Of a DNA stretch of 64,000 nt, positions 1 to 14,199 are shown piece after piece. Position 1 is the stretch's first letter. Every line of letters starts with the position of its first letter. The translations under genes and the position numbers were made by a program. The notes under the pieces were generated by a model, which saw only the letters and a list, made by a program, of their open reading frames with translations, had not been told where the DNA came from and searched no databases. Source of the stretch: Phylloscopus collybita (taxonomy: Eukaryota; Chordata; Aves; Passeriformes; Phylloscopidae); the NCBI GenBank assembly GCA_027886175.1, contig JAJNNQ010000013.1:8755001-8819000 (forward strand), in the 5' to 3' direction.

Positions 1-3000
1 TGAAAAGAGGAGAGAGAGAGGTCACTTGGCAGGCAGAAAATGGGAAACTGCAACAAGCATAGGGGAGATGAGCTTGAATGAGGCTGTGAAGCTGAGTGAT
101 GGGAATGGATTCAAAAGGGAGCAGTAAAGAGAAAGGACAGGAGGTCAGCTGAGAATACTAAACTTATCTGGCATAGGACACCCCACGGCTGTTTGATGAG
201 AATGACTTTGGTGACTGTAGACCTGGATTAGATTCAAATGGAGTCCCCAGTGGTATGGCGCTCTGTGTTATATTACCAATTCCCATGAGTCCTATGGCTT
301 GCTTTTGCTGCCCTTTTTTTTCTTTCTTTAAAAAAAAAGGTAGGATTCTCTGTTTATTAAAATTACCCTTTGCTTGATAAAATTCCCTATGAAATCTAAG
401 CATGTGACATAACACTTCTCAGCCAATTTTAATAAAAGACCTTATCTGTGGACGGAAGTGGGGTTGGAGGGTAGGATGGGGGCTGGGGAGTGGCCTTTCT
501 TTCTAATTATCAGCTGAAGAATTCCTGTATCTGTAACTGTTGGGCACAACTCTGGGCATTTTAGGAAGCTGCCCTATGGCTTCACCAACAAAGAGTGTTA
601 TCTTGGAGTTGCCTGATACATCCACTTAAGAACGTTGGTTAAATGTGAATTAAAATCAAATCAAATCTAGTTATGCATTTTTAAACAGATATCTAATTTG
701 AAAAACAGCTGTACATATTACAAACAAATTTCTGCCTCCTCCTTCTTCATTTTTATTTTCTACTTATATATGAAAAAGCATCTGTAGCTTACTAAAATGT
801 TGCTTTTTAAAGCTGATTTAGTGCAGCCGCATAATCAGGCACAAAGGGAAGAATGTCCCCATATCACATCTTCCTAAAAATTATACTTAACAATATGAAG
901 CTTTGTATGGGTTTCTGTTTTGTTTATTTGGTTTTTACAAATTAGAAAACATTCTGTCAGTGGTGTTTTTCTACACTGCCTGGTTAGCTTGATCTTATTC
1001 ACACAACTGAAATGCAAATATAGAAAAAATCACAGAGAAAAGCATATTTATGCAATCTCATTTTAGTCATCAGCCTTTAGACTTTGTCAGGTGGTCACCT
1101 ATTCTCCAATGGCTGCACGTGCACATAGAATAAAGATTACCACTTCCAGAGAGCTGCCCACCACCATCTTTCTGCCAAAGAGTACCATCTTTTAAACCTG
1201 TCAAATTGCATCATTCCACTGTGTGTGTTAAGAAAGCTGATTAATCTGTGTAAAACCAACCACCTTCTTTGACTGACAATTATCAGTAGTGGCACACAAG
1301 TACACCACAGGAAAGAAGTCTCATGTGAACCGCTGCAGCCCAAGGATGGGAAATGTCCATGCCTTAGATGTTCTGAACATTTCGTGGTCTGTAGAGGACA
1401 TTCATCCTCTTAACTAGGTTAGATGTTTGAAGTCAGACATTATAGATATCTCTCAAAAGACCTAGTTCTACATGTGTTTCACTCATCAGAAAAAAACTAC
1501 ACAATGGGTGAAAAATGGACCTTGCAGAAGGAGAACCCCAAGGATAAAAAACACAAGATTTTTCCAAATAGTAACTAATTTACTTGTAGAAGAAATTGCC
1601 TATTATCCAGGCAACCTGGTCTGGTCAATCTAGAGTGTGGCTAGATGTGGTCAGACATAACTGTATCAGTGTTTTTACTTCTACTTGGTCCAAAAATTTA
1701 TTGAAAGACAAAATTATGTCAGCTTCATGTAACACACTGAATTAGGGAGAAAACACAAAAGAAAACCAGACGTGAAATAAACTTCCTTGCTGTAACCTTC
1801 ACTAATTCAAACCACTAGTTGCCTGACAATATATTAAGACCTCACAGACACCAGACAAACCTTTCCTTCCTAACTCACAAGGATTCTTTCCCTCTGGCAG
1901 AGTTCCAGTAGGGTCTAAAGCTATGTTTCTGTGGCTGCTGGAAACATCCAGGAGACAGTGAAGTGTTTACGGCAAGGAGGGTATAAATAGAAGAGCTGAA
2001 GCCTCTCTCTTTCTCTCTCACCATTCCCCTCCAGTTCTATTACCACAGTACTTTAAAATCATCAAAGTTGTGCAACAATCCATTTCATCCTTTCTGCTCT
2101 AATTAGGCAATTCTACATGTCTGTCTTGATAGGTGGGGCTTACTGGAGCATTAATCAGTTTCTGGAGGGGCATCATAGTGCCAATCCAAATGCTTATTTA
2201 AACAGAGCTGTAGTGCCAAATCCAGCATATTCTGCAGCAGCATGGAAACAACAGAATCTGCGAGACACAGATTGCCTCATACACTTTTTTTTAAGCAGCC
2301 TTCAATGTGAAGGAGCACTTGTCCTGTATTCATCCTGTGTAGGCTTAACAGGTCTAAAGATCAAAACATGGAAAGCATTTTACATTACGGGGCTTTCCTG
2401 GCAAATAAAACAATTAGAGCAATTCCAGTACAAGCCCTTCCTGAAACTGTGCTAACAAGGCTTTGAATCTTAAAAACTGCATTTAAATCAAACGATTCAT
2501 TTGCAAACCCATCACATAGGTAGAAGGTGGGGATCATTTCAATGAAATTAGAAAGCAAATGTCTCTATACATGAGAGGTCACCAGTTGTTGTACATTAAA
2601 ATCTTTTCACTGTTAGGCATAATTAAAATACTCTAACAGTGGTTTCAGTAATTTAAACATTGCAGTATTGTTGTAATATTTTTCTAGGCTTCAAGAGTTC
2701 ACAATTGTTTGGTCCAATCAAATCTGGGAACACTGGAGAAGTTATCACCCATCAAGGTAATTACTTTCAAGTTGAAATAATTACTCCATCAATGTTAATG
2801 GTCTTTCAACTTCAATAAAGCACTCACCTGCCGATAATCACAGCTAACCTCTTGCTCTCATGCAATTCCCTCTCTATTTAGCAGGTTATATTACAGCCGT
2901 TAGAGTGGTCACTTGTCCTGAACAGCTGCTGAATTTCACTTTGATCGTCTGTGAACCATAAAAAAATTAGTCATCTGTGTATGACTCCCCCTAACCCATA

Positions 3001-6000
3001 AGCCCTTGCAGAGCTGAGGAGATGATCTTTTGGCTGCATTAGGGCACTGCTGAGCAGCCATCTTGTTTCTAGTGGTGGCCACTTTCCCTGCCTAACAGCA
3101 GCACAGTAGCCTAATTAACTTTTGCCCCCCAGTGCCATTTACAGCTTTCACTCATTGCTAAGTAGCACATCTTCTGAATTTATGGCATGTGCAGGGAATT
3201 CCTTCACTTACACTCATCCTCTTTTCTTAGGGTGTACTCCATTTCCCAGGCATCTGCAATAAGCATGTACAAAAAAGTTTCATTGGTCCCTCTCCTTGGC
3301 ATATTTTTTCTTATTCTTGTGGTTACAATCTTCATTATTTCTATGAGAAAGTTGCCATGCACAGCACTGCATACTGCATTACTGAGTAGTCTGTACAAGG
3401 AAGTTAATAACTATGTGGTATCTCATCTCTAATGCTGCCAAATGTTCACAGGTCTATATGAGAGAATAGACGTGAACACATGAATGTATTATGTATTTTT
3501 GAATGTAATTAACAGAAAGAAACTAACTGGATACATGATTCCAGATATCTGAAAATCCTGCATAGGAGGCATGAATATATGGCAGTACTGGCCACTCCAA
3601 AATATTTCTGATATATTATTTTTGATATGGAGTTTTTCAACAAGTAAACTATACTTAATATCCTGACTCGGTTTATTTGATATGTAAATTCTGTTTATAA
3701 CAACACAATCATGTTAGCCAAAGCCTCATCCTCCTACCGAAGTCTTTATTACTGCTATTCTGCAATATGTCTACAGATTTCCCTGTCACAGCACCTGCCA
3801 AGAGAAGCTTGGCCAGTGCAGTTATATACCATCTCCCCAAATAATGCAAGGGAAGCCAATCTGTGTTCTCAACTGTTAGCACAGCTGCATCCAAACCAGA
3901 GGCTTTGCTGGGGCAGTGATAGCAGCTAAGAGACATGTTAATTTTTTTTCACCCCAAGCTGGCATGGTTATGCCACAAAAAAGCCTTTAAGGATAAGTTT
4001 GGCCTGAGAGCCTCACATTGCAAAACACATTGTGAGAAGACCTGTGCACAGGCGCAGGATTTCCCAGGAATAAGGCCTATAATGCTTTTTATACATATCT
4101 CTTGCCTCCTCTAACCAGCACATTGCACTTTGATCTACACTTGGCTGAAGTGAATAGCATAGCAGGCAGTTTTCCTTTTTAACCTTCGTTTCTGGATGCT
4201 TTTCTTTCTCCAAGTGTTTTCTAACAGCTACATATTTTTTACATTTTTTTACTCATCTTCCTGGCTTTGAATTCTCCCGTTCCCAATAAACAACCAAACA
4301 CTTGATAAAATTGTCATGGGAAAAACAACATTACACACCCACAAAGCTTCTATCAAGAAATGTCTAAACCTACTCACAATTCTACCTCACAGCAACATTT
4401 GGAATACAGCAGTTAAGGAGCTGTGATGCTCTGATGACATTTGGCAGGCACTCATTGGCTTTATAATGAAATCAGCTCTGGGTTCTGTGTTCACAAGCTT
4501 AAGTCCTAAGTTCACAAGAGTGAGAAGCTTGCTTTGACAATCTAGTCACTCTATGCAGATTTCTGTAAATGAGAGCCTACTGCCAATCCATTCCCCTATA
4601 AACACACCTGTCTCATGTTAATGCTGTCAAGACACCAAATATGATTCCTGCTTTAGAGGGTTAAAATGAACTGCAAAGACATTGTGGGAGACACCTGTGC
4701 TGCAGTAACCAGTCTTGACTTGACTTTGCTCTGCAAATAAACCAGAATGTCAGTTTAACTTGCTGTCACCTAACATCTGTCATTACGCTCCTGGCCAAAC
4801 AAGCTAAGGAAAAGGGTGACACTGCTCTTTAACTGTGAAGCATCAAAATGGCTCATGTGTATGTCACTTGCTTCTAAAGGAGCAGGACACCCTCCTTTCC
4901 TTTCAGGGGTAGCAGCTTTTGCTCTGAGAACTGAGTTCTCCTTTTTATCTCCACAGGCAGTGTAAAATTTCAAGGGGTCAGTGATAACCTTTAGGTACCA
5001 GAGAGCCATACTTTTGACATATTAACTCAAATACATACTAATGGGGAGTAAATAGCTGGATTTGGGGAAGATATAGTGGATAAGTCTGTTAAATTGTTTG
5101 AAAACCCAGAAGATACTTCTCATTTGGCTCTGAAATGGATGGAAATGAAGCTGTCATAAAAGAACGGCCTGCAGGAACATTAGTAAAATCTTAATTTGTG
5201 TCCTGCAGTGTCACAAGGATTGTGTTTCTCCTCTAAGTTTGGGTCAAGCTTTATGTCTTGGATCAGGAAACCAGGGTGCAACCGACAAGCACAAGGGTGG
5301 GAGCAGCCACTAGTGATTCTAGCACTGCTTTTTTTTTTTTTTTTTTTTTTTTCCTGGAATAATCTAATAGGATAAGAATGGAGTCTAACAGATTAAATAA
5401 AGGACCAAACTCATTGCTTTCTTAATACTTTAAGTCTTACTTGTAACATGGAAGCTTGTGAGAGAGAATGACTAATGGCATATCCCACGAGGGAGCTCCA
5501 ATAGAGATGCTTTAGGAGATTAAATGATTTAGCCTAGTACCCATGAAGGCTATATTTTAAAGGGGCAGAAGTTTAATCACTGGAATTCTAGTTCCTTCAA
5601 TGAAGTTACATTTTAATTAAAGTATCTCATTCACAAAGCTAAATTTAAGGGTGTATCAGCAATTTCATGATAAAATTCTATTTTTAAGCATTTATAACTT
5701 TGAAAGTTGGTGTCCAGGTTTTTGCCTGCTGGGATAATTGACCTAACCTCCCACAGCTATCTTTGATAACAAGACTCCATGCACTTTACGTCAATATCTT
5801 GGATTCAAAGCTTTAGCTGTTCTGCTATATTCAGAAGAGGCAGGATTCAGATCTTAGGTCCTTGGTATAAATCAGCAACAATTCTACTCAGTTAATGCAA
5901 CTGCAAAAGCTTTAAGTGAGTGCAACTGATGGATGAGATGTGCAAAAAAATTTGTCCCCAAAGGCTAGTATAATATTTAGATTAAAAATTGGGTAGCAAA

Positions 6001-7793
6001 TACCATAATTGACCCATGTTCAAGACAAAGGACAGTAGAAAAACCATGCAAGCCAGTTTTGCTGCAATGCTAGTAGAACAGCTATACATATGCTGCCAGA
6101 GTGTCATTTTGATTCAGGATAGTGTTTGGGGAAAATAAAGGACTTTGGAGCCAGGAAAATACTAATTCAGTAAATAATATCTTGTTAATCTAAAAGGTTT
6201 TTAACTGATGCTGTTAAGGAAACACACTGTAGCAACATTATTTAAAATACCATTTTGGTAGGTTTCATTGCCCACAGTACAACCATCTTGGACATTCTCT
6301 GTTGTTGCTGGCATGCTTAGAAGACATTGCAATGCATGACCAGCCAGGTCAATTCTGATGCTCAGCAACACATTGAATGCTGCTGAAGCAGAGTAGTAGG
6401 AGAAGCCCTGGCTTTTCACTGGTTTTAAAATATTAGGTGCATCATCACAATTATGTTGGTGGTAATTTTTCTTGAAAGAAGTTAAGGGAGCTAAGTACCA
6501 AAACGCCACTGAACTTTATAATCCCAATCTACTTTTTTAAGCCTGGCATGCTGTGCAATGTGAACACAACTGCTTTGGAAGGCAAAAGTAGATATTATTT
6601 CTATAACTCAGTTCAGGATGTGTTTGCCTTTTCAGAAAAAAAACCCCACCATATTACAAACATAATCCATTTAGGAAGCTGGACACAAAACTGCTCTGAA
6701 ACCCTCTGATCAAGGGTATGTTAAGATCACCAAGCTGGAAACTTCCTCCACTGGGTCATATAGAGATTTATCTGAAGAAGTTACTCAAAAGTTACTACCA
6801 AGTATTCTAGGGAAAGCTTTTCAGGATCCTACTTGAATTGTCAACCTCATGCTTCAAAATTGGGATAATAAAGAATTTTGGGGATTTATGGTGTTATTCA
6901 ATACTAACATGGACTATGAAGATAATTTAGGGAAAATTCTAGGTTTATGAATTTGAGGGGGCACTGCTAAGGAAATCAAACTTCATTACAACCTCCTTAA
7001 ATTTTAAAATTTATTTTCAGAAGACAACCAAGTACACCAGCTGTCCTAATATACAACAGTTCAGTCCAACTATCTGTAAGCTGCCTTGCCATAGAAAGAC
7101 TAGAATGCAATATATAGGGGGGAGGAGCAGTGGTAAATGCACAAAACACAACCATTTCTGTCACTGGTTTACACAATGCTGTTAGTTCACAAACAATTCC
7201 CTTTCCCAAATCTATCCCTTCACACACTGAACAGAAACAGGAAAAGAAAGAGAAGGGAAAGACAGATCAGTGGTATAAAGTAACATTCTAATATAAGTAT
7301 GTGAAATGGAAATAAAAGTGGAATTATTTTATTACTGATGAATTATGAGTTGAACATGCAAATGGGTTGCGTATATGAACTATGTAATTACTAATTAATT
7401 AATTCACTTTATGATTCCAACTGAAATAAAAGAATAGAATTCTATACAAGGAGGAGTGATATTGCTGTCCTTTGTGCAGGTCCTGTGAAACTATTTTGTC
7501 AGTCGGACAAAAAGTTCAGGACAGTATTTTCAGAGCAAGGCAGACAAATCCAGGTACTTAATTCCTCCAGATAGGACACATCCATGCTTTTGAGTAATCC
7601 ACTTGCCTTTACCAGAAATCCAGTATTAAATGTTTCAGTCTGCATTAGGCCAAACCCAAAACTTAAACCAACAAAACAACAGGTAATTGGGAAACCCACT
7701 TTTCTAACTAGTATTAAGGGAGATTTTAATATACAACAGAGATCAAAGCAGAGTAAAAACATCTTAAAACTGGTTTTGTGGTCCAGTTCTTAC
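1..7793 (-). other. USH2A: USH2A intron 61, 5' part (partial)
   Basis: At least 7.8 kb of intron downstream of exon 61; exon 62 (expected to finish the FN3 begun in exon 61) was searched for and not found, so it lies beyond base 1. The interval is AT-rich, with a T24 run (5329-5352), a short (AG) run at 10-20 and an A8 run at 330-338. Several 60-110-codon ORFs on both strands have no recognisable content. No mobile element is identified. Confidence 0.82.
5329..5352. repeat. T24 homopolymer
   Basis: An uninterrupted plus-strand T run in intron 61 (A24 on the transcript strand). Confidence 0.95.
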
Positions 7794-8148
7794 CATTACG
7801 GTGAGTGCTGTGACAGCTGGCGTGCTCAGTGTTGGGTCGCTGTGTTTTTCTTGGTAGACCACTCGGTACAGAGATATGACACCATTGGGGGAGACCGGCT
7901 GGGTCCAGTTCAACCGCACCGAGTACGCGCTTGTGGCTTGTGCCCAAGGGGCTCCCATGCCCCACGGGGAAGCCTCCAGAGTCTGGGTTGAAGCCCACAG
8001 GCTGTCCACAGACCCCACGGAATTCTGAGATCTGGCACGATACTCATAGAGAGTGAAAGGCTGGAGAGCATCGGACGCATCAATGAATTCCAAAGGTCCT
8101 TCAGTCCAGATGAACAAAAGCAGCTCTTCTTGACTGCCCACAGGACGT
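7794..8148 (-). CDS. USH2A: USH2A exon 61: most of one FN3 and first half of the next
   Basis: The longest exon here (355 nt). It completes Arg with one A, then encodes PVGSQEELLLFIWTEGPLEF, IDASDALQPFTLYEYRARSQ (E-F signature) and NSVGSVDSLWASTQTLEASP (G strand and linker). It then gives WGMGAPWAQATSAYSVRLNW, TQPVSPNGVISLYRVVYQEK and HSDPTLSTPAVTALTVM, the A-C strands of a further FN3. It ends in phase 0 at ATG/gtaaga; the acceptor is TTCCAG. The length of 355 nt matches that remembered for human exon 61. It is markedly GC-richer than flanking introns. Plus-strand ORFs over this interval are antisense shadows. Confidence 0.95.
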
Positions 8149-8970
8149 CTGGAATGACACCAAAAGCAGTGTGTTTAAAATAGAAAATAGCTTTAGCAGT
8201 CCCATAATCGTTGATCCCGAAGTTCCAAGTTCAACTTGTACCTCAGAAAAACACAGAAATTATTTCTGTACATTACACACACATGAGAAGCTGAGTACCT
8301 ATCTTTGCATCTTAAAAGCATTTCCCTGAACTTGTGTTAGGTGCTGAGTAGTGAAGAAGAGATTTTTGAGGCAATCAATTAATCTCCTTTATCTGGAAGA
8401 GTACTACAAAGCATGGTAAGCAGGGCAGCAGAGCAGCAACACAACAGCGTGTTGTCCTTCTAGGACAGAACACACCACAAATGAGACTTTCAGAACCTAG
8501 GACATGAAATTTTAAATCTATTTAAAATTAGTTGCTAAGCAATGACTTGAACTGAAATACAAGTGCAAGTTTTCAGCATTTCTGAAAATCAATCTATTTA
8601 CAGAGGTACTCACCTCAGAATCCCTCATTTATGGAAAAACCTGTGACCAATTTACTGGAGAAAAATGTTACCTGGTGAATAAGGGATAAATATTCTATCA
8701 TGCCCTCAAAACTAAAGCTGTGCACTTTCAAAATCTGGTTTGCTCACACTAAAGATCCCATTTTTTCTTGCAAATTGAATAAGTAGTCCCTTGTGCATAA
8801 ACTTAGCTGAATGTGCAGCTCCACCACCAAGCCTCATTAAAATATCACACACAGTGTTTTCTGTAATAAGCTATGCGCTTTTTCCAACACTATTTTTTTA
8901 AAAAATGCAAACCTAAGATATATGAAGAAAATTCACTTTGTTGGTTTTTGGCAGAATGTTTTTTTCTTTT

Positions 8971-9050
8971 TGTACATATGTATATATATGTATATATATA
9001 TCTATGTATATACAGACACACGCTTATCTATACATATATATGTATATATG
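8971..9050. repeat. TA/TATG-rich low-complexity array
   Basis: About 80 nt built from TATATATG, TATC and TACATA units, roughly symmetrical about a central ACAGACACACGC segment. It is a degenerate dinucleotide microsatellite. Confidence 0.9.
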
Positions 9051-11575
9051 TAGCGTTACTACTGCAGATATGCTTACCTTGGAACTGGTGATATTCTGAG
9101 TACCAGAGATTATAGATGATCCCCAGCCCATTTGTAATATGGTCTCTTCTTCTATATAATTTACAACAGTTTTAATAAGCTGAGCACTCATCTTCAAAAC
9201 AGAGTTATCAAATCAATTCTTTCACTTGGCATAAAAATGTTTGTGTGAAATTAAGTTGGTTACATTTAAACACTGTGATAAATCTCAGTGATGGTTGGGC
9301 TGTACTGCATATGAATTTAAGTATTTCCCCTACTCTTCACAGGAATCTTGGCTTTTGCAGAACATAAAAGCACTTTTACCCTCCATGCCAACAACAAAAA
9401 TCCAAATTACATTATCTGCCACTTTTATTGCAAGTAGGGCAAATTTGCAGAAGTAAAATTGGTTTGTCTGGCTACTGGGTGTCATCATCACTACACACAC
9501 ACAGAGAAGCTGAAGAACATTTCTTTGGCAAGAGAAAATCCGTGTTTCAAAAAATGCTGTTGGATTTTATCTTGTTAGGTCAAACCAGGAATTAATTAAA
9601 AAAAAAAGGCACTGATTTTTTAAAACTGATAATGTTAGCTACTTGTAATAATATATTCCCAGGTATTAACATGCAAATATGAAGAACATAATGAATGCAA
9701 GTGTGTACACAGCTGTTTATTCATCCTTTGTGTATATGCATATATAAGGCAGGAATGAAGACATTATTTTCTCATATGAAACAAAGTAAGTTTTGCTAAA
9801 TTCTGAGATAAGCAGATTATATGAACACTGTTTAGTTTCCAAATGTTAAAGTGTGATTTTTTTTTTTTAATAAGAGTTTTGAGGTACAATATCTTTATCA
9901 TAGTGAAACAGGCAAATTGTAAGATATATTGATACTGAAGGTTGGTTGGCAGAACTGGGCAAAGACTGGCAGATAGAAGAAGCAGGAAAGATTCCCTAGA
10001 AACTCTTGGTCTCTCTGTAAAGGTCAGGGCCCAAAATTTCCCATTGCCTCCAAAATTCCAGCAACAATTTTTTATACAATTGCCCATGCTCTATTATAAT
10101 GGCAAGTTAAGCCTCCTGCAGAACTCTCCCTTGGATGCTGTTCATCGATGTAATGCAAGACATGTAATTTTGGAAGGTGAATCATTACTACCTCTTTCTC
10201 CTGCACTTAAAAATATAGTCTTTTCCCTGTGTACCTAAAAACATGTCTAAAAAAATCTCTGTAAATAAAGGAAAAGAGAGTACATTTTAATGCAAGAAAG
10301 TCACATTTAATGTGTCTTGCTGACCAAACAGTATGGGATTCAAATGAATACATGAATTTATGTTTTATAAATATTCTAAACTCTGTGATAAACAATTTTT
10401 TCACACTGAATGATCAAATATGCCACCAACTGTAAGCTGATTCACAGGCAAAGCTGTAGAATGTAGCCTGGTTAAGTATTTAGATCTTATTACTGCTGAA
10501 TATTTAATGAATGAAACTTATGGTTAGGTAAATGGTTCCATCTGTAGTGCTAAAAACCAGAATATCTTCATGTATGAATAAACTTTGAACAGAAGTGGTT
10601 GAACAATCTGTAATCATTTCAATCGTCTTAAGATTTAAGATTCAGCTGCTCATTTAACTGGAAGCATTTCTTGTGTACAATGAGCTGCGAAGGAGAATAA
10701 CATTTCCAAGAGCTGGAAGCCGTCTCTTAATCTGCATAGTCTGATTTGCTGCTTACATTCATTTTGAAGATGTTCAGATAGTTATTTTTATAAGGGCAAA
10801 TTCTCCCTGCCCCAGTGCCAATCTGAGGCGAATGACATAAGAAGGAGGAGATAATCTCCTCTGTGACAGATAACTCCAGAGCTGTGCTGCAGCAACGCCA
10901 ACTGCAGCGCTCGCCCCTCGGCTGCCCTGTGTGCACAGCGACGGCGAATCCCCGAGGTCTCCAGGGTCAAACCTCAAATTTTCCTCACAAGTTTACCTTT
11001 CACCATACAACTAAATGACATGTTTTAGCAGTGCCTGCTGCTTTCCTTTACCAGAGTGAGTTATTTTTAGGAACACTGAGAAGTCTTGGGGTAAAATTCA
11101 AACAATCGGGGAATCACGCTGTCAAATGTGGGGGAACAATGCAACATTAGCAATGCTCCCCCTCTTTCACAGCAGTTTCACATTTAATTAAACAAAGAGA
11201 CCTCACATTTGTATTCAAATAATCTACACTAATGTAGCTTTCATGATCTGAGGTATTTTTTTTTTTTTAACATGAGTTCTGATGCAAAAAGAAAAAAAAA
11301 AAGAACAGAAGGAATTTGAAGTTATTGCATGTAATACACTAGTTTAGACTGGGTATTAGATCAATTACAGTATAAATAAAAGCCTTCAGGAATTCTTGTA
11401 TTCAGTGACATAACTATCCATAGGGATTCCTACATTAAACCATCCAGTAACATATGTTCCTTGGAAGCTGTCTTGGGTACAACTCATGGTTAAGGGTATA
11501 CGGTTAAGCAATGAATTAATCATAAAGAGTCAGTCTGGAAGCCTCTCCACTGCAAGTCACGACAGCCGTTGAGAC

Positions 11576-11833
11576 ATGGCTTCTGCCTTAAATTGCCTCT
11601 TGATTTTTCTGCTACATTTTCACTATTTTCAGGACTGCTCAGCTAACGAGGACAACATTTCAACCTTAAAAACATATTACAGACAATATAATCTTACTGG
11701 GCAAGATATAGACAGTTTGACACAAAAATTCAGACACTCCCTTAAGGAAATTACCAACCGAAATACTTCTAATTTTACAGGCAAAAAGTCTGTAAGGAAT
11801 CTCATGTGCCTCCTACACAGCACATCCTGTTAA
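11576..11833 (+). other. speculative secreted-protein-like ORF, antisense to USH2A
   Basis: An 85-codon ORF in intron 60, not recognised as any family. It starts in a good Kozak context (gagacATGG) with MASALNCLLIFLLHFHYFQD, which looks like a signal peptide, followed by a polar stretch with four potential sequons (NIS, NLT, NTS, NFT). A TATAAATA box lies at 11371-11378, about 200 nt upstream. A good donor (TCT/gtaagg) falls at 11791 in phase 0, and an acceptor (tttatgcag) at 13002 opens a phase-0 frame of 39 codons to a TAG. AT-rich intron can produce all of this by chance, so I do not call it a gene. Confidence 0.2.
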
Positions 11834-14036
11834 TCAATCAAGAGCAGTTCCATCAGCTCATGTGACCTATAATTTACTAAAATGCAGCAACAAATATATA
11901 TCATCTATTTTCAAAATATTTTTTTTTTCAGAGTTGCAACTTCTGTGGTTGGCAGAGTGATGTTATGTCATGATGAATGGGGCCAGAGCTAGATTAGATG
12001 ATTATCTCATGAACCAGATCTTTTCTCATTCACAAGCTCTTCTAAGTTGTGGTCCTTGCTAGAAAATTTTAAAAGCTTCAGATCTATGTTTAAAACCACT
12101 TTATTAATTAAAAAAAAAAAATCACCACCTCCTCTATCATAAAATACCATTTTACTTTTTTGGTTTCTAGCAAAATGGCTGCAAACTTGGGAGTTTGCAT
12201 TTTTTATGATGCTACAGGAAAGCACGAGTCCTGCCACTTTAATGCAGAGAACTGCACACACACTAGGTCCCCAAACATTCCAGGTTTTGAGTTAAATGAA
12301 TTTATTTTGGTGGTGATGCAGTAAGGAAGAGGCACATACTGAAGAAGAAATTACATTCCATAACCTCCCATAGAAATACTGCAGTCTTGCTGCTATAACA
12401 ATGTAAGGCCATGTGTGGCTACAAAATGAAAAAGAACTATGTGCTTACATCCCATTTCTGATTTTTTTGCAGCTATCTGAGAAAGATTTGATATTGTTGT
12501 TGTCTAAGCACATTTAAACTTCAGCTGAAATAACTGCCAAGTGATTCATGCCTATGTAGGTGAATATACCGATTGTATCTGGAGCCCCAGTGCGCCATTT
12601 TCATTTCACTTTAAATAAAAAACAAAATGTATCTATGTCAGTCAGTGCCCTTCTGCTGTACTCAGAGGTATCAAACAGGCTACAATTATGATTGTGAAGT
12701 GATTGTGTCACATTGGAGGAAGGTTTATTGCTTTTGAGTCTGCTAGGCAGTAACACATTCTGTTTCATATTACTCTTTATATCATTGTTTGGCTGTGACT
12801 AGAATAATCAAATGCCATCAAATGCTGTCAAATTCAATTTACAGTATTTTTCACTGAAGCAGGCTTTCTGCATTATATTTCCTGTTTTCCCTTTCTATGG
12901 TTGCCATGGAATAGCAGGGGTAATCATCAGCTTTATTTACAAAACCAACAGAGTGAAGACATGTCTTGGGCTATAACATACACTTTATTCCTCTTTATGC
13001 AGGGGAGAGACTTGGGTTTTTTGATCAGACAATTAAAAAAAGGCAAACAAAAGGGTATTTCAAAACAGCAGGAATTTTTAGAGACCACTGACATCTTTAA
13101 GGCAAAAGTGAATTTATATTAGTTACCACTGAGGATTCCAAAAGGTAATTGGATTTCTCATCTTCTCAATCACACCTTTAATACAATAAAAAGTCCAAAA
13201 CTCTTTGTGGGAGGCTAGGATCAGCCCAGCATGTGTTTGCCACACATATTTAAGAGTTGGAAAACCCAGGAACTTCAGAGTTTAAATCCCTCTCAAATAT
13301 ATGGCTTGAGTTTTATACTCTCTGACTCCTGAAGCCACTCAAGAAGGTCGCTTCAGCGAGCATTTAACAAAGAGTCAACAGGCACAGCAGAGATAGGTGC
13401 TCTGCTAGTTTAATACTGCCCTAAACACAGCTATCTGTACAGAAAAATCCTCACACAGGGCTTAGGAAACTCCTCATAGGAAGTGAGAATGCATCAGTCA
13501 ACAACCCACATAGGGCAGACAAATACAAACACCAAGGGACATAAACAGATGCACTGTAATCACTGTCCAGATTACTTACTTAGGAACATAAACTATCTTG
13601 GAAAATTGATCTGGTTTAGGAACCTAGATACCTTTTTCTGCTTTTAAAAGTCTCAGGATCGCTTAATTACTCCTGTTTCCATTACAAAATTCTCAACTGT
13701 TTATCAGAGAAGATTGAAGTTGGTACCAAGTGGTCTGGGTAAGCACAGTACAAGTATCTATCCTACAATCTTTTTCAAAGATTTTTTGTTCCCTTGAATT
13801 TTTAAAACATACTTTCACATGGGTTTTGTAATTTGTATTTCAGGAAGATGATTCTTGTTTGAGTTCATATTCCCAACATGGCTATCCATAGATCAGCCTC
13901 TTACTTTAGCATTTGAATGTTAATATGTATTTTTTCCATGTACTTCTACACTTTTTTTTCACCTCCCAAAAAATGAAAGAATAAAGAAAGGAGCCATTAA
14001 ATAGGACTAAGAATCTGAGGGGATAAAGGCATTTAC

Positions 14037-14199
14037 CTGTAGATAAAATAGTTAGTAATGATGCCATTTGGTTTCCTGGGTGGTGCCCATTTCACTTCTA
14101 TGAGTGCAGGTCCAATTGCTTTAACAACAGGTGGGCTCAGTTCTCTGGGAGGTGCTTCAGCAGTTCTTGAATATATTTGACCACCCACTCCACACCCAC
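14037..14199 (-). CDS. USH2A: USH2A exon 60: end of one FN3 and start of the next
   Basis: The 163-nt exon completes Gly with GT, then reads GCGVGGQIYSRTAEAPPREL (F-G loop Cys, G strand, linker), SPPVVKAIGPALIEVKWAPP and RKPNGIITNYFIY plus two bases of Arg. It finishes the domain of exons 58-59 and opens the next, with B-strand Trp, P-x-NG turn and C strand. The acceptor is TTTGTAG after a T-rich tract and the donor TACAG/gtaaat. The length equals that remembered for human exon 60. Confidence 0.95.

Larger units (their letters stand above)
8149..14036 (-). other. USH2A: USH2A intron 60
   Basis: A 5,888-nt phase-2 intron. It contains a TA/TATG low-complexity array (8971-9050), short A and T runs (for example 9850-9869, 11257-11270, 11289-11302), and a speculative plus-strand ORF (11576-11833) with a TATA box upstream. 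No transposon is recognised. Confidence 0.82.

Noticed and set aside
2117..2455. 112-codon plus-strand ORF in intron 61
   Set aside because: No domain, no signal peptide, no splice or promoter context and no recognisable relatives; length is attainable by chance in 64 kb.
3187..3432. Plus-strand ORF with a hydrophobic, membrane-like stretch
   Set aside because: T-rich intronic DNA encodes Leu/Ile/Phe/Val by composition; nothing else supports a gene.
1..7793. Exon 62 of USH2A
   Set aside because: I looked for an FN3 E-F signature and a phase-0 acceptor on the minus strand and found none; the exon must lie outside the window.
7584..7998. Long plus-strand ORF (135 codons) and a second minus-frame ORF over exon 61
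   Set aside because: They are antisense or out-of-frame shadows of the GC-rich USH2A exon 61, whose own frame has FN3 motifs and matching splice phases.
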